A DNA stretch of 64,000 nucleotides, taken from a virus. The notes beneath the pieces were generated by a model. It was not told the origin of the DNA, did not search any database, and saw only the letters and a list, made by a program, of their open reading frames with translations. The translations under genes and the position numbers were made by a program. This document shows positions 8,582-17,487 of the stretch, piece by piece; the first letter of the stretch is position 1, and the number at the start of each line of letters is the position of its first letter. The stretch spans positions 186,001 through 250,000 of the IMG/VR virus record IMGVR_UViG_3300044797_000098; one strand, 5' to 3'.

Positions 8582-9703
8582 TTATATGTTCCATTTTTTC
8601 TGGGCAGCATCTAAATAACTATTAAGTTGATTTAATTCATTTGTATATGCTTTAGTAATTTTTTCATCGTCTTTGTTTTCATTAGCACTAAACTCTTTAA
8701 ATACTTCATCTAATTTTCCGTTAGTCTCATTTAACCATCTTATGATTTCATTTGCATTAACTGGTTTTGTTGCCTTAGTTCGATTGATTAAGAGCTGAAC
8801 TCGTTTCATGGCTTTACTAAAACTATTTGCTAATTGAGATGATTGATTATTTTCATTTTTTTTATTAGCAAGATTAGGATCATATTGTTGTCTTGTGTTT
8901 AATGTTTTCGCATTGGTTTCAGCGGAACGTATCTGATTAACTACATCTTTGTAATCATTTGCATATCTGTATGCAATTTCGAACATTGGTAATATTTCAT
9001 TTTTCCAAGTTGTGTGCTCTTCACTATTTGAAAAAAAACCTGGTTCCTTATCACTTTTCAATCCATCCAATGCTTGATTCAGGAAGTTTTCGATATTTTG
9101 TATATTATACACATTTTTTTTATTCAATGTATTTTGAATCATATTAAAAAAATTTAAATTATGATCGGAATCTTCTCCAAGTTTTAATGCCATAGCACTA
9201 TATAACTTCATAACTTCTTTTAAATCGCCTTGTGCTTTATTATATAATACATCAGTATCTTCCTGAGACATTCCTTGACCAAGCGCAATTTTGCATTGTT
9301 TAACATATGAGGCTAATTTTCCAGTTGGTTGTTTATTTACAACATCAACAATTTTTTTATGTTTAGACACAATTGTTTCAACATCACCATTATTATCTGA
9401 TACATCGGAAACTATTTTATTATCACCGTCTGGATGAGCCTGATCTACTAAATCTTCGCCTGTTTCTTTATGTGCCTGATAGAGATGAACACCCGCTGCT
9501 TTGTAATTAACGAACTTGTTTTCTATCGATTCTGCATATTTATTATACCCTTCTGCACGAAGTTTATTGCAGAGCTTCAATAATGTTGCTGTAAGCGATG
9601 TATTTTCTGCTTGTGTAAAAATAGGTTTAGACTGTTCAGTTTCTTTATTTTGAAGATCTGCAATAGTCTCTAAATGTTTTATATCTTCTAATGTATATAC
9701 CAT
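8582..9703 (-). CDS. Hypothetical helical virion-block protein
   Basis: 373 residues, almost all predicted helix, with many Lys/Asn/Gln residues. Near the N-terminus (about 38-70) it carries TLLKLCNKLRAEGYNKYAES, one copy of the helical-hairpin motif (L-x2-A/C-x2-L-x3-G-F/Y-x-K-x-A) shared with other proteins of this block. There are no Cys clusters, membrane segments or catalytic motifs. It is the first gene of the five-gene run down to 3962, 3 bp from the next gene, with a possible weak terminator upstream. Probably structural, function unknown. Confidence 0.72.
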   Translation of the reverse strand: MVYTLEDIKHLETIADLQNKETEQSKPIFTQAENTSLTATLLKLCNKLRAEGYNKYAESIENKFVNYKAAGVHLYQAHKETGEDLVDQAHPDGDNKIVSDVSDNNGDVETIVSKHKKIVDVVNKQPTGKLASYVKQCKIALGQGMSQEDTDVLYNKAQGDLKEVMKLYSAMALKLGEDSDHNLNFFNMIQNTLNKKNVYNIQNIENFLNQALDGLKSDKEPGFFSNSEEHTTWKNEILPMFEIAYRYANDYKDVVNQIRSAETNAKTLNTRQQYDPNLANKKNENNQSSQLANSFSKAMKRVQLLINRTKATKPVNANEIIRWLNETNGKLDEVFKEFSANENKDDEKITKAYTNELNQLNSYLDAAQKKWNI

Positions 9704-9742
9704 TTACGCTCCGAGTATGTGGGCTAATTATATGGGAAAATA

Positions 9743-9773
9743 ATGGCATATATCAATTATATATTATAGCCAT
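9743..9773 (-). terminator. Possible weak terminator overlapping the end of 9764-10456
   Basis: ATGGC..ATAT (9743-9753) and ATAT..GCCAT (ending 9773) form an imperfect, AT-rich stem. On the minus strand TTATTTT follows. It overlaps the stop codon of 9764-10456. The stem is weak, so this is tentative. Confidence 0.35.
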
Positions 9774-10456
9774 AAAAATTGAAGAGTTGATGATAGTGGG
9801 GTGGGCGGGGCAGTTACTATTGCCATAGCAGGGTAATTTGGTGCTGGCTGTCTTGTTGTTAATAGCCCCAATTCACTAACGAATAAATTAGCGTTAACTT
9901 GATATACCTGATTGGTTTCAAACATATTTGTTTCTGCAAGCATTCTTCCAAACCAAACTGTAACACGCTGTGATGCAAACGTGCTATCATCACCAATTAT
10001 ATTCGGTATTTGGTATGAATATCTTACATTTGTTTTTATAGCGTTAGGTATTCCCGTGCCTAATAAATCATAATTTAATACCGTTCCAGCTGGGAATACA
10101 ACAACACCGTTTCTTGGTATTAATTGAACCTCTACTGGAATAGATATAAAACTATTAGGAACAACATTGGGATTATTTAATTCCCATTTTATATCAACTG
10201 GTGTAACAATTGTATTATTTGGACCAGCTACACCGGTGGTTGGAATAACAATAGTTTCGTCCCACGCATTACTGGTGAATGCCTTTGTTTTCTGATCATC
10301 TATAATACCAATTGGCGCACTACCATTACTGACCGTGACCATAACTTGATTTCCAATTACTGTTAATTGGGCTATCATACCAGCTTCAAACTCTGATGAT
10401 TCATCGACCAACCAACTATATGGTAATTGATTACTTTCTTGAATTAATCTTAACAT
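9764..10456 (-). CDS. Beta-rich structural protein (hypothetical)
   Basis: 230 residues, Val/Ile/Asn/Thr/Pro-rich and beta-prone, with no long helices, unlike the adjacent genes. I place the start at ATG 10456 (MLRLIQESNQL) because GAAAGGA lies 7-8 bases upstream; a longer frame upstream begins only at a TTG inside that ribosome binding site. It has an upstream terminator (10507-10540) and its own AT-rich upstream region containing TATAAT, so it may be an independent transcription unit. Composition and context suggest a virion surface or assembly protein. I do not recognise a family. Confidence 0.75.
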   Translation of the reverse strand: MLRLIQESNQLPYSWLVDESSEFEAGMIAQLTVIGNQVMVTVSNGSAPIGIIDDQKTKAFTSNAWDETIVIPTTGVAGPNNTIVTPVDIKWELNNPNVVPNSFISIPVEVQLIPRNGVVVFPAGTVLNYDLLGTGIPNAIKTNVRYSYQIPNIIGDDSTFASQRVTVWFGRMLAETNMFETNQVYQVNANLFVSELGLLTTRQPAPNYPAMAIVTAPPTPLSSTLQFLWL

Positions 10457-10506
10457 TATATTTCCTTTCAAAAATTATATATCAACATAAAATAAAATTG
10501 TAAATA

Positions 10507-10540
10507 GCAAAAAGCGAGGAAACTCTAAAAGTCCCTCGCT
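10507..10540 (-). terminator. Rho-independent terminator after 10567-11229
   Basis: AGCGAGG (10513-10519) pairs with CCTCGCT (10534-10540), with partial inner pairing. On the minus strand the stem is followed by TTTTTGC. It lies 27 bp past the stop of 10567-11229. Confidence 0.85.
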
Positions 10541-10566
10541 CTCCATATTTTTATTGTCCCTAATTA

Positions 10567-11229
10567 TTAAACTTCATCTTCAAAATCGTTATTAAATTGC
10601 TTGAACATTTCGGCATAATTTATATCATCATCTGAATGATTTCTATCGATTGATGTGTCATCAAAATTGAATGGTTCGCTTTCTTCTATATCTATATGAC
10701 AATTATCATCATCTCTATCTATATGGTATCCTGCATCTTCTTCTGTATCGAAGTGATCATTTTTATCATCTTTCATACATATCGAGCACACACAATCATC
10801 ACCATGTCGAATATCATTTACATCCATGCACATTGAGCACATGCATCCGTCTGTATGATCATTTGCATCATTATGATCTTCTGCGTTGAAAACCCAGCCC
10901 TTATGTTTTAAGTTTTCAACCATCTTTTCACCAGTTAATCCTTTTGTAGCAGGATCGCTTTTCTTTGATTTCGATGGTTTTTTCTTTGATTTACTTGGCT
11001 TGGATTTTTTCTTTGTTTTTTTACCGGCTATGATTTCTAAAAACGTTGTCAGAGCTTCTGCTTCTTTATTCATACCAAGATTATCAAAAGTTTCTGCTGC
11101 ATCATTAAGATGATCGATTGCAGTTGCTAATTTATTTAGACCTTCGGCTTTTTTCTCAATGGTATTACCAACGAGATTATTTGCCATTGATTCAGCTAAT
11201 TCTGATGATATATCTTTTTTATTGAACAT
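10567..11229 (-). CDS. Lys-rich and Cys/His/Asp-rich putative metal-binding protein
   Basis: 220 residues in three parts. Residues 1-70 carry the helical-hairpin motif (AETFDNLGMNKEAEALTTFL). About 70-97 are a Lys/Ser stretch of KPSKSKKKPSKSKK type. From about 98 the protein is rich in Asp, His and Cys, with two near-identical knuckles, GCMCSMCMD and DCVCSICMK, each with a C-x-C-x2-C pattern, and many DH/HxD pairs. Metal binding, probably Zn, is likely from this pattern, but it matches no zinc-finger type I know. It lies 9 bp after a paralogue-like gene (11239-11787) and ends at a strong terminator. Virion or scaffold association is inferred from position. Confidence 0.78.
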   Translation of the reverse strand: MFNKKDISSELAESMANNLVGNTIEKKAEGLNKLATAIDHLNDAAETFDNLGMNKEAEALTTFLEIIAGKKTKKKSKPSKSKKKPSKSKKSDPATKGLTGEKMVENLKHKGWVFNAEDHNDANDHTDGCMCSMCMDVNDIRHGDDCVCSICMKDDKNDHFDTEEDAGYHIDRDDDNCHIDIEESEPFNFDDTSIDRNHSDDDINYAEMFKQFNNDFEDEV

Positions 11230-11238
11230 TTGATCCGA

Positions 11239-11787
11239 TTATTTAGAGGATTTCTTTGAGTCTTTTTTATCTTCTTTTTTAGAATCTTTTTTGTCTTTTT
11301 TACCTTTTTGCATTTCACGCATTTTCTTCATGCGCTCTTTCATATCCATTTTTTTATCAGACTTTTTCTTATCTGATTTTTTGTCGGATTTTTTATCAGA
11401 CTTTGCTTTTGATTCAACTATTAGTTTATCAGCAATTTGAGCGCTGTAGGAAGCCAGTTTATCAAAACCAAGAGTGTCAAGATCTTCTGATGCTTGTAAT
11501 AGCATAGCAATTACATCATCTTCCGATGCTTCAGATTTTTTCTCTTCATGACAATCACATTTACATTCGTGACCTTTTTTATCACCACATTCACAACATG
11601 AGGCATTTTTTGTTAGAGCGTTTTCTAACTCAACCTCAACTTCTGTTGCTTTATCGTCTTCTGATACTTTTTTGAATGCTAATTTTTCTAGCACTGATGC
11701 GGTGGAGAATAGTTGTTTATTCTCATCGCTATTCAATACTTTGTCCATATCAGCAGCAATACTATTAGATAGATTTACGTTTTTCAT
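11239..11787 (-). CDS. Small protein with Cys cluster, helical hairpin and Lys-rich repeat tail
   Basis: 182 residues. An N-terminal helical part is followed by a Cys/His cluster at about 63-80 (CCECGDKKGHECKCDCH), a likely metal site. Then comes a helical-hairpin motif (LLQASEDLDTLGFDKLASYS, about 92-111) and a C-terminal tail from about 125 made of repeats of KSDKK and KKDSKK. The tail is encoded by short tandem repeats around 11255-11400. The layout parallels the next gene (10567-11229), suggesting the two are distant paralogues with reshuffled parts. The tail could bind DNA or the acidic region of the protease polyprotein just upstream; both are guesses. Confidence 0.75.
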   Translation of the reverse strand: MKNVNLSNSIAADMDKVLNSDENKQLFSTASVLEKLAFKKVSEDDKATEVEVELENALTKNASCCECGDKKGHECKCDCHEEKKSEASEDDVIAMLLQASEDLDTLGFDKLASYSAQIADKLIVESKAKSDKKSDKKSDKKKSDKKMDMKERMKKMREMQKGKKDKKDSKKEDKKDSKKSSK

Positions 11788-11807
11788 TTGTTTATCCTTT
11801 TAACCGT

Positions 11808-14800
11808 TTAGTATTTTCTGCCTGAGAATGCATTTGCTAATTCATCTTGGAAACCAGATGTTGCTGTTTCTGAGGAAAACATTTCTTCTGATTGAAGACC
11901 GACGACTGGCATTGCTTGTTTCTTTAGTGATTTTGGTGCATGTTTTGCGATTACTCGTTTCATGCTTTCAAAACCTTCATCATTCCATGTCATGATTTGA
12001 TCAACTTGCCCTGCAATAGCAGCTCGTTCATCTTCACATAGACCACGACGAACCATTTCATTTGCTAGTTCATATGCACGACCTAGTTTGACTTTGTAAG
12101 CAGCAACTTCTTCTTGTGCTTTTGCTTTCATGGTTTCAGTTGTTAGGAGTTTACCGAACTCTGAACCTTCTTTGCCAGCTTGGCCGTAGTATTGTCTCCA
12201 GTATTTGACAACCTCTGAATCTAGACCTTGTGCAATTAGCGCGTCTAGATTTTCAGTTTTGACTTTACCTTCTGCAATAAGTTGATTTAGACGTTCAGCT
12301 TCTTTGCGAACTTTTGGTTCTGCACGAGCTACTTCTAGATCTGCTTTTTGTTGTTCTGGTTTAGTTTCAATTAGTCCAAGGCTATCTGATGGTTTGACAT
12401 CAAGTTGTGTCTGACCGTCGGTTAGTTTGTTCGCCTCATCAAGCATATCACTATGCTTCATGGATTCAACTGATTGAATCTCACCATCTTCTTCTTTACC
12501 AGTTGCATCAGCAGCTAGTTTTGCACGATATGCGGTTCGCCCTTCTTTTGTTGTTAAATCGAATGCCATCTTGTTCTCCACTGCTTTAGCCCCAGCTGGA
12601 ACTGCTGCTCCGGCAGGAAGGTCAACCATTGTATCATTTTGATCATCAGATTTTAGATCATCGTGTTCATCTGTTGGAAGATCAAGATCTTCTAGACCGA
12701 CATCTTTATCATCATCATAATCACCTTTATCACCGGCGCCTGGCATTTCCCAAGAATCATCACCTGGTTTTGTATGATCTAGTTTATCGGCTTGTTCGAA
12801 TGTATCGCCCATGAACGCATTAGTATCATCTGCATCGGACTTATCTTCATCCTCATCTTCTTTTTCTTCCTTTTCAGCCTCTTCTTTTTCTTCTTTTTCG
12901 GCTTTTTCTTTTGCAGCCTTTTCTTCCTTGTCTTTCTTTGCTTTTTTACGAGCATCGTTCATATCATCATCTGCGAATGAAAATAATGATGCCTGTTTAG
13001 CTTCTTCAGCTCGTTTGGCAAGACCCGCAACACCGCGAACATAAGCAGCGAATGATTTTAGAACTGTTTCTGCATCACTACATGCTTTCTTTGCGTCTTC
13101 AAAAGCATCATCAACAACCGTATCAGCATAATCTTTATTTGCTTCTGACACGTTTTCAATTATGCTTGCGATTAGTTTTAGTTCATCATGATGCTCTTTT
13201 AGTTCTGCAAGTGATTTCTTTGCACCAGAAAGGAGGGCAGCGTTTAATTCTCGACGTGATTTATACATTGGAGCAAGAAGTTCACTCGCTGCTTTTGGCA
13301 TAGCTTCGAGACCTTGTTCCATATCACCCATTTGTGATTGTTCACCTGTTAGTGAACGAATTGCTTCCAATAAATCCGAAGCCTTATCTCTTACTGATTC
13401 AGCTAGTTTCATAGCTGTATCTTTTGGATCACCTTTGCCACCTTGATCTTCTGGTTTGGCATCAGCTGGAGGAGCACCCGCAACTGCTGGTGCGCCCATA
13501 TCTGGCATTGCTGGTGTTGCACCTGCACCACCAACATCGGCTGCACCTGGCTGACCACCTGGTGCTGCTACTGCTTGACCTTTTTTGTAAATTGCAGTTG
13601 CTTGTTCGAAACCAACTGTCCTGATTTTTTCTAGCATCTTTGTTCCGAACTCTTTGGTTGCAACAACATCAAAAAGAACATCACTACGACCACCAGTGAT
13701 TTCATCAACTGATGCCGTAAATACTAGTTTTTCACCATCTTCACTCTTTGCGAATACTTGCCATGCACTATTGCCAAGATCATTTGTTCCATCTGTATTG
13801 GCAGTGCGAACAAAACGGGCTTTTAGTGATGCACGTTGTAGGAGCTTTTTACGAGCAAGCTCATCCTTTTGATCGGCTGATAGAGGTGATGGATGTAGAC
13901 CTTCAACATCACCAACACCTGGGAATGGTTTTTGACCAACCATTTGCTTATCTTCTTTTTCACGAAGTTCATATTCGAGATTATCAACTGGATATTTTTG
14001 TTTACCGGGTGTTGGTTCATTTACGCCACCACCACCATTCCAATAAGCCTCTTTTGTTTTCATTACATTCTCCTTAGCCTTTTGTAGGGCAGCATTACGT
14101 CGTTCAGCACGAGCTAACATTTTTTTGCGTTCGAGTTCATCTTTTTGATCAGCTGACTCGGGGGAAGGATGTAGACCATCAACTGCGCCAACCTCAGGGA
14201 ATGGTGGTTCGCCTTTCATATGCTTATCTTCCATACGAAGTTTTTCATTCGCTGGATCAACTGGATATTTCTTTTGACCTGGGGTTGGTTCATTGACTCC
14301 ACCAGCACCTTGAAAATAAGCTTCTTTTTTGTTCATTGCATCCTTTGACATAGTATCCTCTTTGTTAGTTAGTGTATTTAATGCGTTTTCCATATTGTTA
14401 AGTCTTCCTTCCACCGAAGACATTAAATTCTTTACCTGATCTAATAATATATTATTATTAGATGCTAGCCTTTGTGGAAAATTTAATCCAAAAGATTCTT
14501 GATTAGTTTCATCTACTGGACTTGACTCAGTTCCACAAGATTGATGATCTGTTGCGGTATTTGTGTCTGGTGCTTCCGCATACATTTTTTCGAGTTCAGC
14601 TATTTCTTTTTTTAATTTATGATATTCAGCCATTAATGCATCTATCTTAGCTTTTAGTGCTGGCTTACTAACCTCTTCACCAATCATCTGATTAATTTTA
14701 TTGGATGGATTAATTTCCTCACTAATCATCTGATTTATCTTTGCACCACTATCATCTAGTGCATTATTAATTTCTTGTGCATGAGCAAGAATGGTTCTTA

Positions 14801-15521
14801 TTTTTGCTTGTGGATCAGCACCATTGACAACAATAGATAGCTCTATTGGTTGTAAATCACAATTGATTTCACCATAACAAGACTTAGAACGCATATGCGA
14901 ACAAAAGTCATGTTCGGTTCGAGCGACGGTTCCACAATCAGTGCATATTGCACGACCAACTGCTGTGCCCATTGATACGCTTGTCTTATAGCCAGTTGAT
15001 ATACCACGAGCCAATTCAGGATATGAAACCTTATCGAGAGCACATAGACCAATTACACGCTTAAATGTTCGATCATAATAGGTATCTAAAATAACTCCAC
15101 GAATAGCATCTACCTGACTTGATTTATGATCAACACATAACGGTTTTCCAATCCATAATTTATATGCTCTTAGTAATTCTTCTTCCGGAAAGATATCACC
15201 ATTTGAATTTTTGAGGGGACGCACATGTGCATCTGAACATACCCATTTCCAGCTATCACCTTTTTTCTCCCAATGAGCTTTTACTTGCTCACCACGAGCA
15301 TTAAGTTTTGGTGTTCCATCTGGATTTACTAATGCAGCCTCTGCGCTGTGAAGCATAACTGCCGAAAAATATAGAAAGTCATTAGCCTTTGGAGCTACTC
15401 TGCGAAGCTCACCTGCAAACTTTTTAAATCTCTCATCTACTGATGGATCAGAAAATACTGATTCTTCTGATTGAATACTCGACCCATCTATCGACGCCAA
15501 CTCTCCAATTTTAGTAAACAT
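11808..15521 (-). CDS. Prohead protease fused to a long scaffold-type region
   Basis: 1237 residues. The N-terminal 240 look like a capsid maturation serine protease: KPLCVDHKSS supplies a candidate catalytic His132, and KTSVSMGT a candidate nucleophile Ser181/183, in the order and spacing of assemblin-fold prohead proteases. A Cys/His insertion (C193, C196, H204, C207, H209, C215) follows the Ser and looks like a zinc site. Residues 262-310 are coiled coil. Residues 400-570 hold two copies of a 91-residue repeat. About 650-700 is a Gly/Pro/Ala linker, 840-970 a highly charged K/E then D-rich stretch, and 985-1237 a helical end. Such length and charge suit a protease-scaffold fusion that directs shell assembly and is later cleaved. 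The protease assignment is by motif; the scaffold role is inferred. ATG at 15521 abuts a 52-residue gene. Confidence 0.75.
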   Translation of the reverse strand: MFTKIGELASIDGSSIQSEESVFSDPSVDERFKKFAGELRRVAPKANDFLYFSAVMLHSAEAALVNPDGTPKLNARGEQVKAHWEKKGDSWKWVCSDAHVRPLKNSNGDIFPEEELLRAYKLWIGKPLCVDHKSSQVDAIRGVILDTYYDRTFKRVIGLCALDKVSYPELARGISTGYKTSVSMGTAVGRAICTDCGTVARTEHDFCSHMRSKSCYGEINCDLQPIELSIVVNGADPQAKIRTILAHAQEINNALDDSGAKINQMISEEINPSNKINQMIGEEVSKPALKAKIDALMAEYHKLKKEIAELEKMYAEAPDTNTATDHQSCGTESSPVDETNQESFGLNFPQRLASNNNILLDQVKNLMSSVEGRLNNMENALNTLTNKEDTMSKDAMNKKEAYFQGAGGVNEPTPGQKKYPVDPANEKLRMEDKHMKGEPPFPEVGAVDGLHPSPESADQKDELERKKMLARAERRNAALQKAKENVMKTKEAYWNGGGGVNEPTPGKQKYPVDNLEYELREKEDKQMVGQKPFPGVGDVEGLHPSPLSADQKDELARKKLLQRASLKARFVRTANTDGTNDLGNSAWQVFAKSEDGEKLVFTASVDEITGGRSDVLFDVVATKEFGTKMLEKIRTVGFEQATAIYKKGQAVAAPGGQPGAADVGGAGATPAMPDMGAPAVAGAPPADAKPEDQGGKGDPKDTAMKLAESVRDKASDLLEAIRSLTGEQSQMGDMEQGLEAMPKAASELLAPMYKSRRELNAALLSGAKKSLAELKEHHDELKLIASIIENVSEANKDYADTVVDDAFEDAKKACSDAETVLKSFAAYVRGVAGLAKRAEEAKQASLFSFADDDMNDARKKAKKDKEEKAAKEKAEKEEKEEAEKEEKEDEDEDKSDADDTNAFMGDTFEQADKLDHTKPGDDSWEMPGAGDKGDYDDDKDVGLEDLDLPTDEHDDLKSDDQNDTMVDLPAGAAVPAGAKAVENKMAFDLTTKEGRTAYRAKLAADATGKEEDGEIQSVESMKHSDMLDEANKLTDGQTQLDVKPSDSLGLIETKPEQQKADLEVARAEPKVRKEAERLNQLIAEGKVKTENLDALIAQGLDSEVVKYWRQYYGQAGKEGSEFGKLLTTETMKAKAQEEVAAYKVKLGRAYELANEMVRRGLCEDERAAIAGQVDQIMTWNDEGFESMKRVIAKHAPKSLKKQAMPVVGLQSEEMFSSETATSGFQDELANAFSGRKY
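13812..14324 (-). repeat. In-gene tandem duplication (91-codon unit) in the protease polyprotein
   Basis: Residues 400-490 (14324-14052) and 491 to about 570 (14051-13812) align from start to end. Both begin EAY(F/W)xGxGGVNEPTPG, continue KYPVD, K(H/Q)MxGxxPFPxVG, GLHPSP, SADQKDEL, and end in RKK(M/L)Lxx. The DNA copies have diverged, so the duplication is old but clear. Confidence 0.9.
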
Positions 15522-15680
15522 TTATTTTTTACTTTCTTTTGAGTTATTTTTTAATACTTCTGGTTCTTCTTTTTCTGCTTCACTCAATACTTTTTTTAAT
15601 TGTTGTTTTGCATTTTTCTCATCAATATCTGATGGCTCAATAATTGATATAGGTTGTAAATCACCATTTTTTATGAACAT
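15522..15680 (-). CDS. Small acidic/basic peptide, 52 residues
   Basis: ATG at 15680 is preceded by AGGAATAAA, a good ribosome binding site, and the frame ends in TAA directly against the ATG of the protease gene at 15521. The product starts MFIKNGDLQPISIIEPSDID and ends in a Lys/Glu-rich helix (KEEPEVLKNNSKESKK). The tight packing and RBS make it a credible gene although it is short. A head-assembly partner of the protease is possible from position. No family recognised. Confidence 0.7.
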   Translation of the reverse strand: MFIKNGDLQPISIIEPSDIDEKNAKQQLKKVLSEAEKEEPEVLKNNSKESKK

Positions 15681-15738
15681 TTTATTCCTATGTCTAAATT
15701 AAATAACTTATTATGCGCATATTTATGCAGAATTATTC

Positions 15739-16089
15739 CTAACAAGTAACCGTTAAATAATAAATTGGCATTATTGGCGACGGATTTGTTCCCCATGGTG
15801 ATATTGGGGTAATCCATATTGGCGTTGTTGGGTAGTATGGAATTGATGGGTTTGTTGGTGCATATGGGTTCCATGGCACACATGGAATATATGTATAACC
15901 ACTTGGAGCACAATCACACTCTTTTACATCTGGCGAAAGACTTTTATTACATTTTGGACATATCCAGCCTTGTCTATTACATGAATAATAATTATTGCAT
16001 GAACATATTTTTATTACTGCGGTGCTGTTCATATTTATAGCACCAGACTGATATCCACCACACTCACAACACATTTGTGTATTATTCAT
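15739..16089 (-). CDS. Zinc-ribbon protein with Pro/Tyr/Trp-rich tail
   Basis: 116 residues. The first 60 have many Cys: CCECGG near residue 7, CSCNNYYSC, then CPKC and CDC, consistent with one or two zinc ribbons. The last 50 residues are rich in Pro, Tyr, Trp and Ile (PWNPYAPTNPSIPYYP), a repetitive extended tail. It lies 1 bp after the upstream gene and 58 bp before the 52-residue gene. Role unknown. The combination of zinc ribbon and Pro-rich tail in the head gene cluster suggests a small structural or assembly factor. Confidence 0.72.
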   Translation of the reverse strand: MNNTQMCCECGGYQSGAINMNSTAVIKICSCNNYYSCNRQGWICPKCNKSLSPDVKECDCAPSGYTYIPCVPWNPYAPTNPSIPYYPTTPIWITPISPWGTNPSPIMPIYYLTVTC

Positions 16090-16090
16090 A

Positions 16091-16711
16091 TTACTTATCC
16101 TTATTTCTTTTTTCTACTAATTCAATAGATAGTGGTATTTTTTTCTCAACTTTTTCTTGTAGTTCATCACTAACTGTATCGACCCAGCTTCTTGCCAATA
16201 TATTATTTCGTATGTGCTCTTTCATTCTATCTTCAATTATCTGTTCTATTTGTGCTAATTCTTTTTTAATATTATCTATCGCTTTTACCACCGTTGTCCC
16301 AAAATCCTTGGATTCTAAATCACTAAATAGATCAATAAATCTATTGACTTGTTTTTCTATATCTGATATGGATAAAACAAAAGACTTACTTAATTTCAAC
16401 ATTTGAGAGTCTGATGCGAATGGCTGAAACAAAACAAAACACTTAAACGCTTGACGTTTAAATATATTAAAATTATCTGCTACTTTATCTCTATATCGTC
16501 TCAACGCTGCTCTTGCAGCAAAAGTTTGTTCTGGTGTTATATTTTGATTATCTTTGAATGGGGTATAGATTAAATTTAAATGTTCTTCACATACTTTTAA
16601 TATCTTTAAAAGATGATCTAAATGTAAAATTATTTTAGTTCCTTTATCTTTTTCGGAATCTGGAACATCATATGTCAGATCTACTGCATATATTTTACGC
16701 TTATTTACCAT
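16091..16711 (-). CDS. Hypothetical helical protein
   Basis: 206 residues, starting with a short beta-like stretch (KRKIYAVDLTYDVP) and then mostly long amphipathic helices with coiled-coil character, especially about 135-200 (FGTTVVKAIDNIKKELAQIE). A conserved-looking patch LARSWVDTVSDELQ lies near the C-terminus. There are no catalytic, metal-binding or membrane motifs. It is packed between the phosphatase-like gene and the zinc-ribbon gene in the head operon. Function unknown. Confidence 0.72.
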   Translation of the reverse strand: MVNKRKIYAVDLTYDVPDSEKDKGTKIILHLDHLLKILKVCEEHLNLIYTPFKDNQNITPEQTFAARAALRRYRDKVADNFNIFKRQAFKCFVLFQPFASDSQMLKLSKSFVLSISDIEKQVNRFIDLFSDLESKDFGTTVVKAIDNIKKELAQIEQIIEDRMKEHIRNNILARSWVDTVSDELQEKVEKKIPLSIELVEKRNKDK

Positions 16712-16721
16712 AGATTTATAC

Positions 16722-17486
16722 CTAAATAATAGTGCCCGACCCCATCATGCTGGGACCAGCACCAGATATTCCTTGTGTGTTCTGGTCGAACTGGCCCACT
16801 TGTGGAACGTCAATGTTTTCTACATTCAATGCATCGCTATCATCCAAACCAAAATCTTCTCTCGATGGATATTGATCACCAGCATTAGGATATGTATCTG
16901 CATACGGAAACTCACGAACTCTATAATCTTCGTATGGACCCCAAGATTGTTGTTCCCAAGCACCAAGACTATAATCTGCATAATCACTGGGATATTCTCT
17001 TTGATTGCTAACTATATCATATGCAAAACTCATATCTTCATCTTTGCATCCACATGATTGTGCGATTAATTTTTTATATAGTTTAATTACTTTTGGATCA
17101 ACACCCATTCCAAAACCATATTTTTTTGCTTCTTTTAACGCTTTTCCACAAGACCAATGATCATGTTCGCAACGATACATAGCAACCGCTAATCCCGTGC
17201 GGTCCTTTCCCTGCATGCATCCAACAAAAACTTTTTCACCACCAAGCAGATTTTTTATACCATAATGTAAAAACTTTATTAATGAACTTTTTTTACCTAT
17301 ATCTATTGGTATTTTTACATGTTTAATATTTAATAATTTACAAGCACGATCTATTCTCTTAGCCACCTCAGCATCTAATGAAACTATTTTTTCAATACCA
17401 TATTTTTCTTTTAAATGTAAAACATCCTGCGGAGTTAAGCTTCCACCACGATATAGGTGCTCATTCACTTTATGAAAATTAATCAT
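16722..17486 (-). CDS. Tyrosine/dual-specificity phosphatase-like protein
   Basis: 254 residues. Residues 1-125 follow the cysteine-phosphatase plan: NEHLYRGGSLTP at the start, a strand-helix core, and the P-loop VFVGCMQGKDRTG with C90 and R96 in the C-x5-R signature. The usual His before the Cys is replaced by Gly89. A general-acid Asp may be D62 in PIDIGKKS. The family removes phosphate from Tyr, Ser/Thr or nucleotide-type substrates through a Cys-phosphate intermediate. Residues 150-254 are an Asp/Tyr/Gly-rich tail without known domain (DYADYSLGAWEQQSWGPYED). It is embedded in the head/packaging operon, 2 bp from neighbours, so a virion target or a packaged enzyme is possible. Activity is unproven. 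Confidence 0.85.
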   Translation of the reverse strand: MINFHKVNEHLYRGGSLTPQDVLHLKEKYGIEKIVSLDAEVAKRIDRACKLLNIKHVKIPIDIGKKSSLIKFLHYGIKNLLGGEKVFVGCMQGKDRTGLAVAMYRCEHDHWSCGKALKEAKKYGFGMGVDPKVIKLYKKLIAQSCGCKDEDMSFAYDIVSNQREYPSDYADYSLGAWEQQSWGPYEDYRVREFPYADTYPNAGDQYPSREDFGLDDSDALNVENIDVPQVGQFDQNTQGISGAGPSMMGSGTII

Positions 17487-17487
17487 A

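Noticed and set aside
10457-10471. TTG at 10471 as start of 9764-10456
   Set aside because: It lies inside the ribosome binding site of the better ATG at 10456.
13748-14077. His/Leu-rich plus-strand frames around the protease repeats
   Set aside because: Shadow frames of the duplicated coding unit; no independent start signal.
15671-15913. Minus-strand frame overlapping the zinc-ribbon and 52-residue genes
   Set aside because: It overlaps two better-supported genes in a different frame and has no family-like features.
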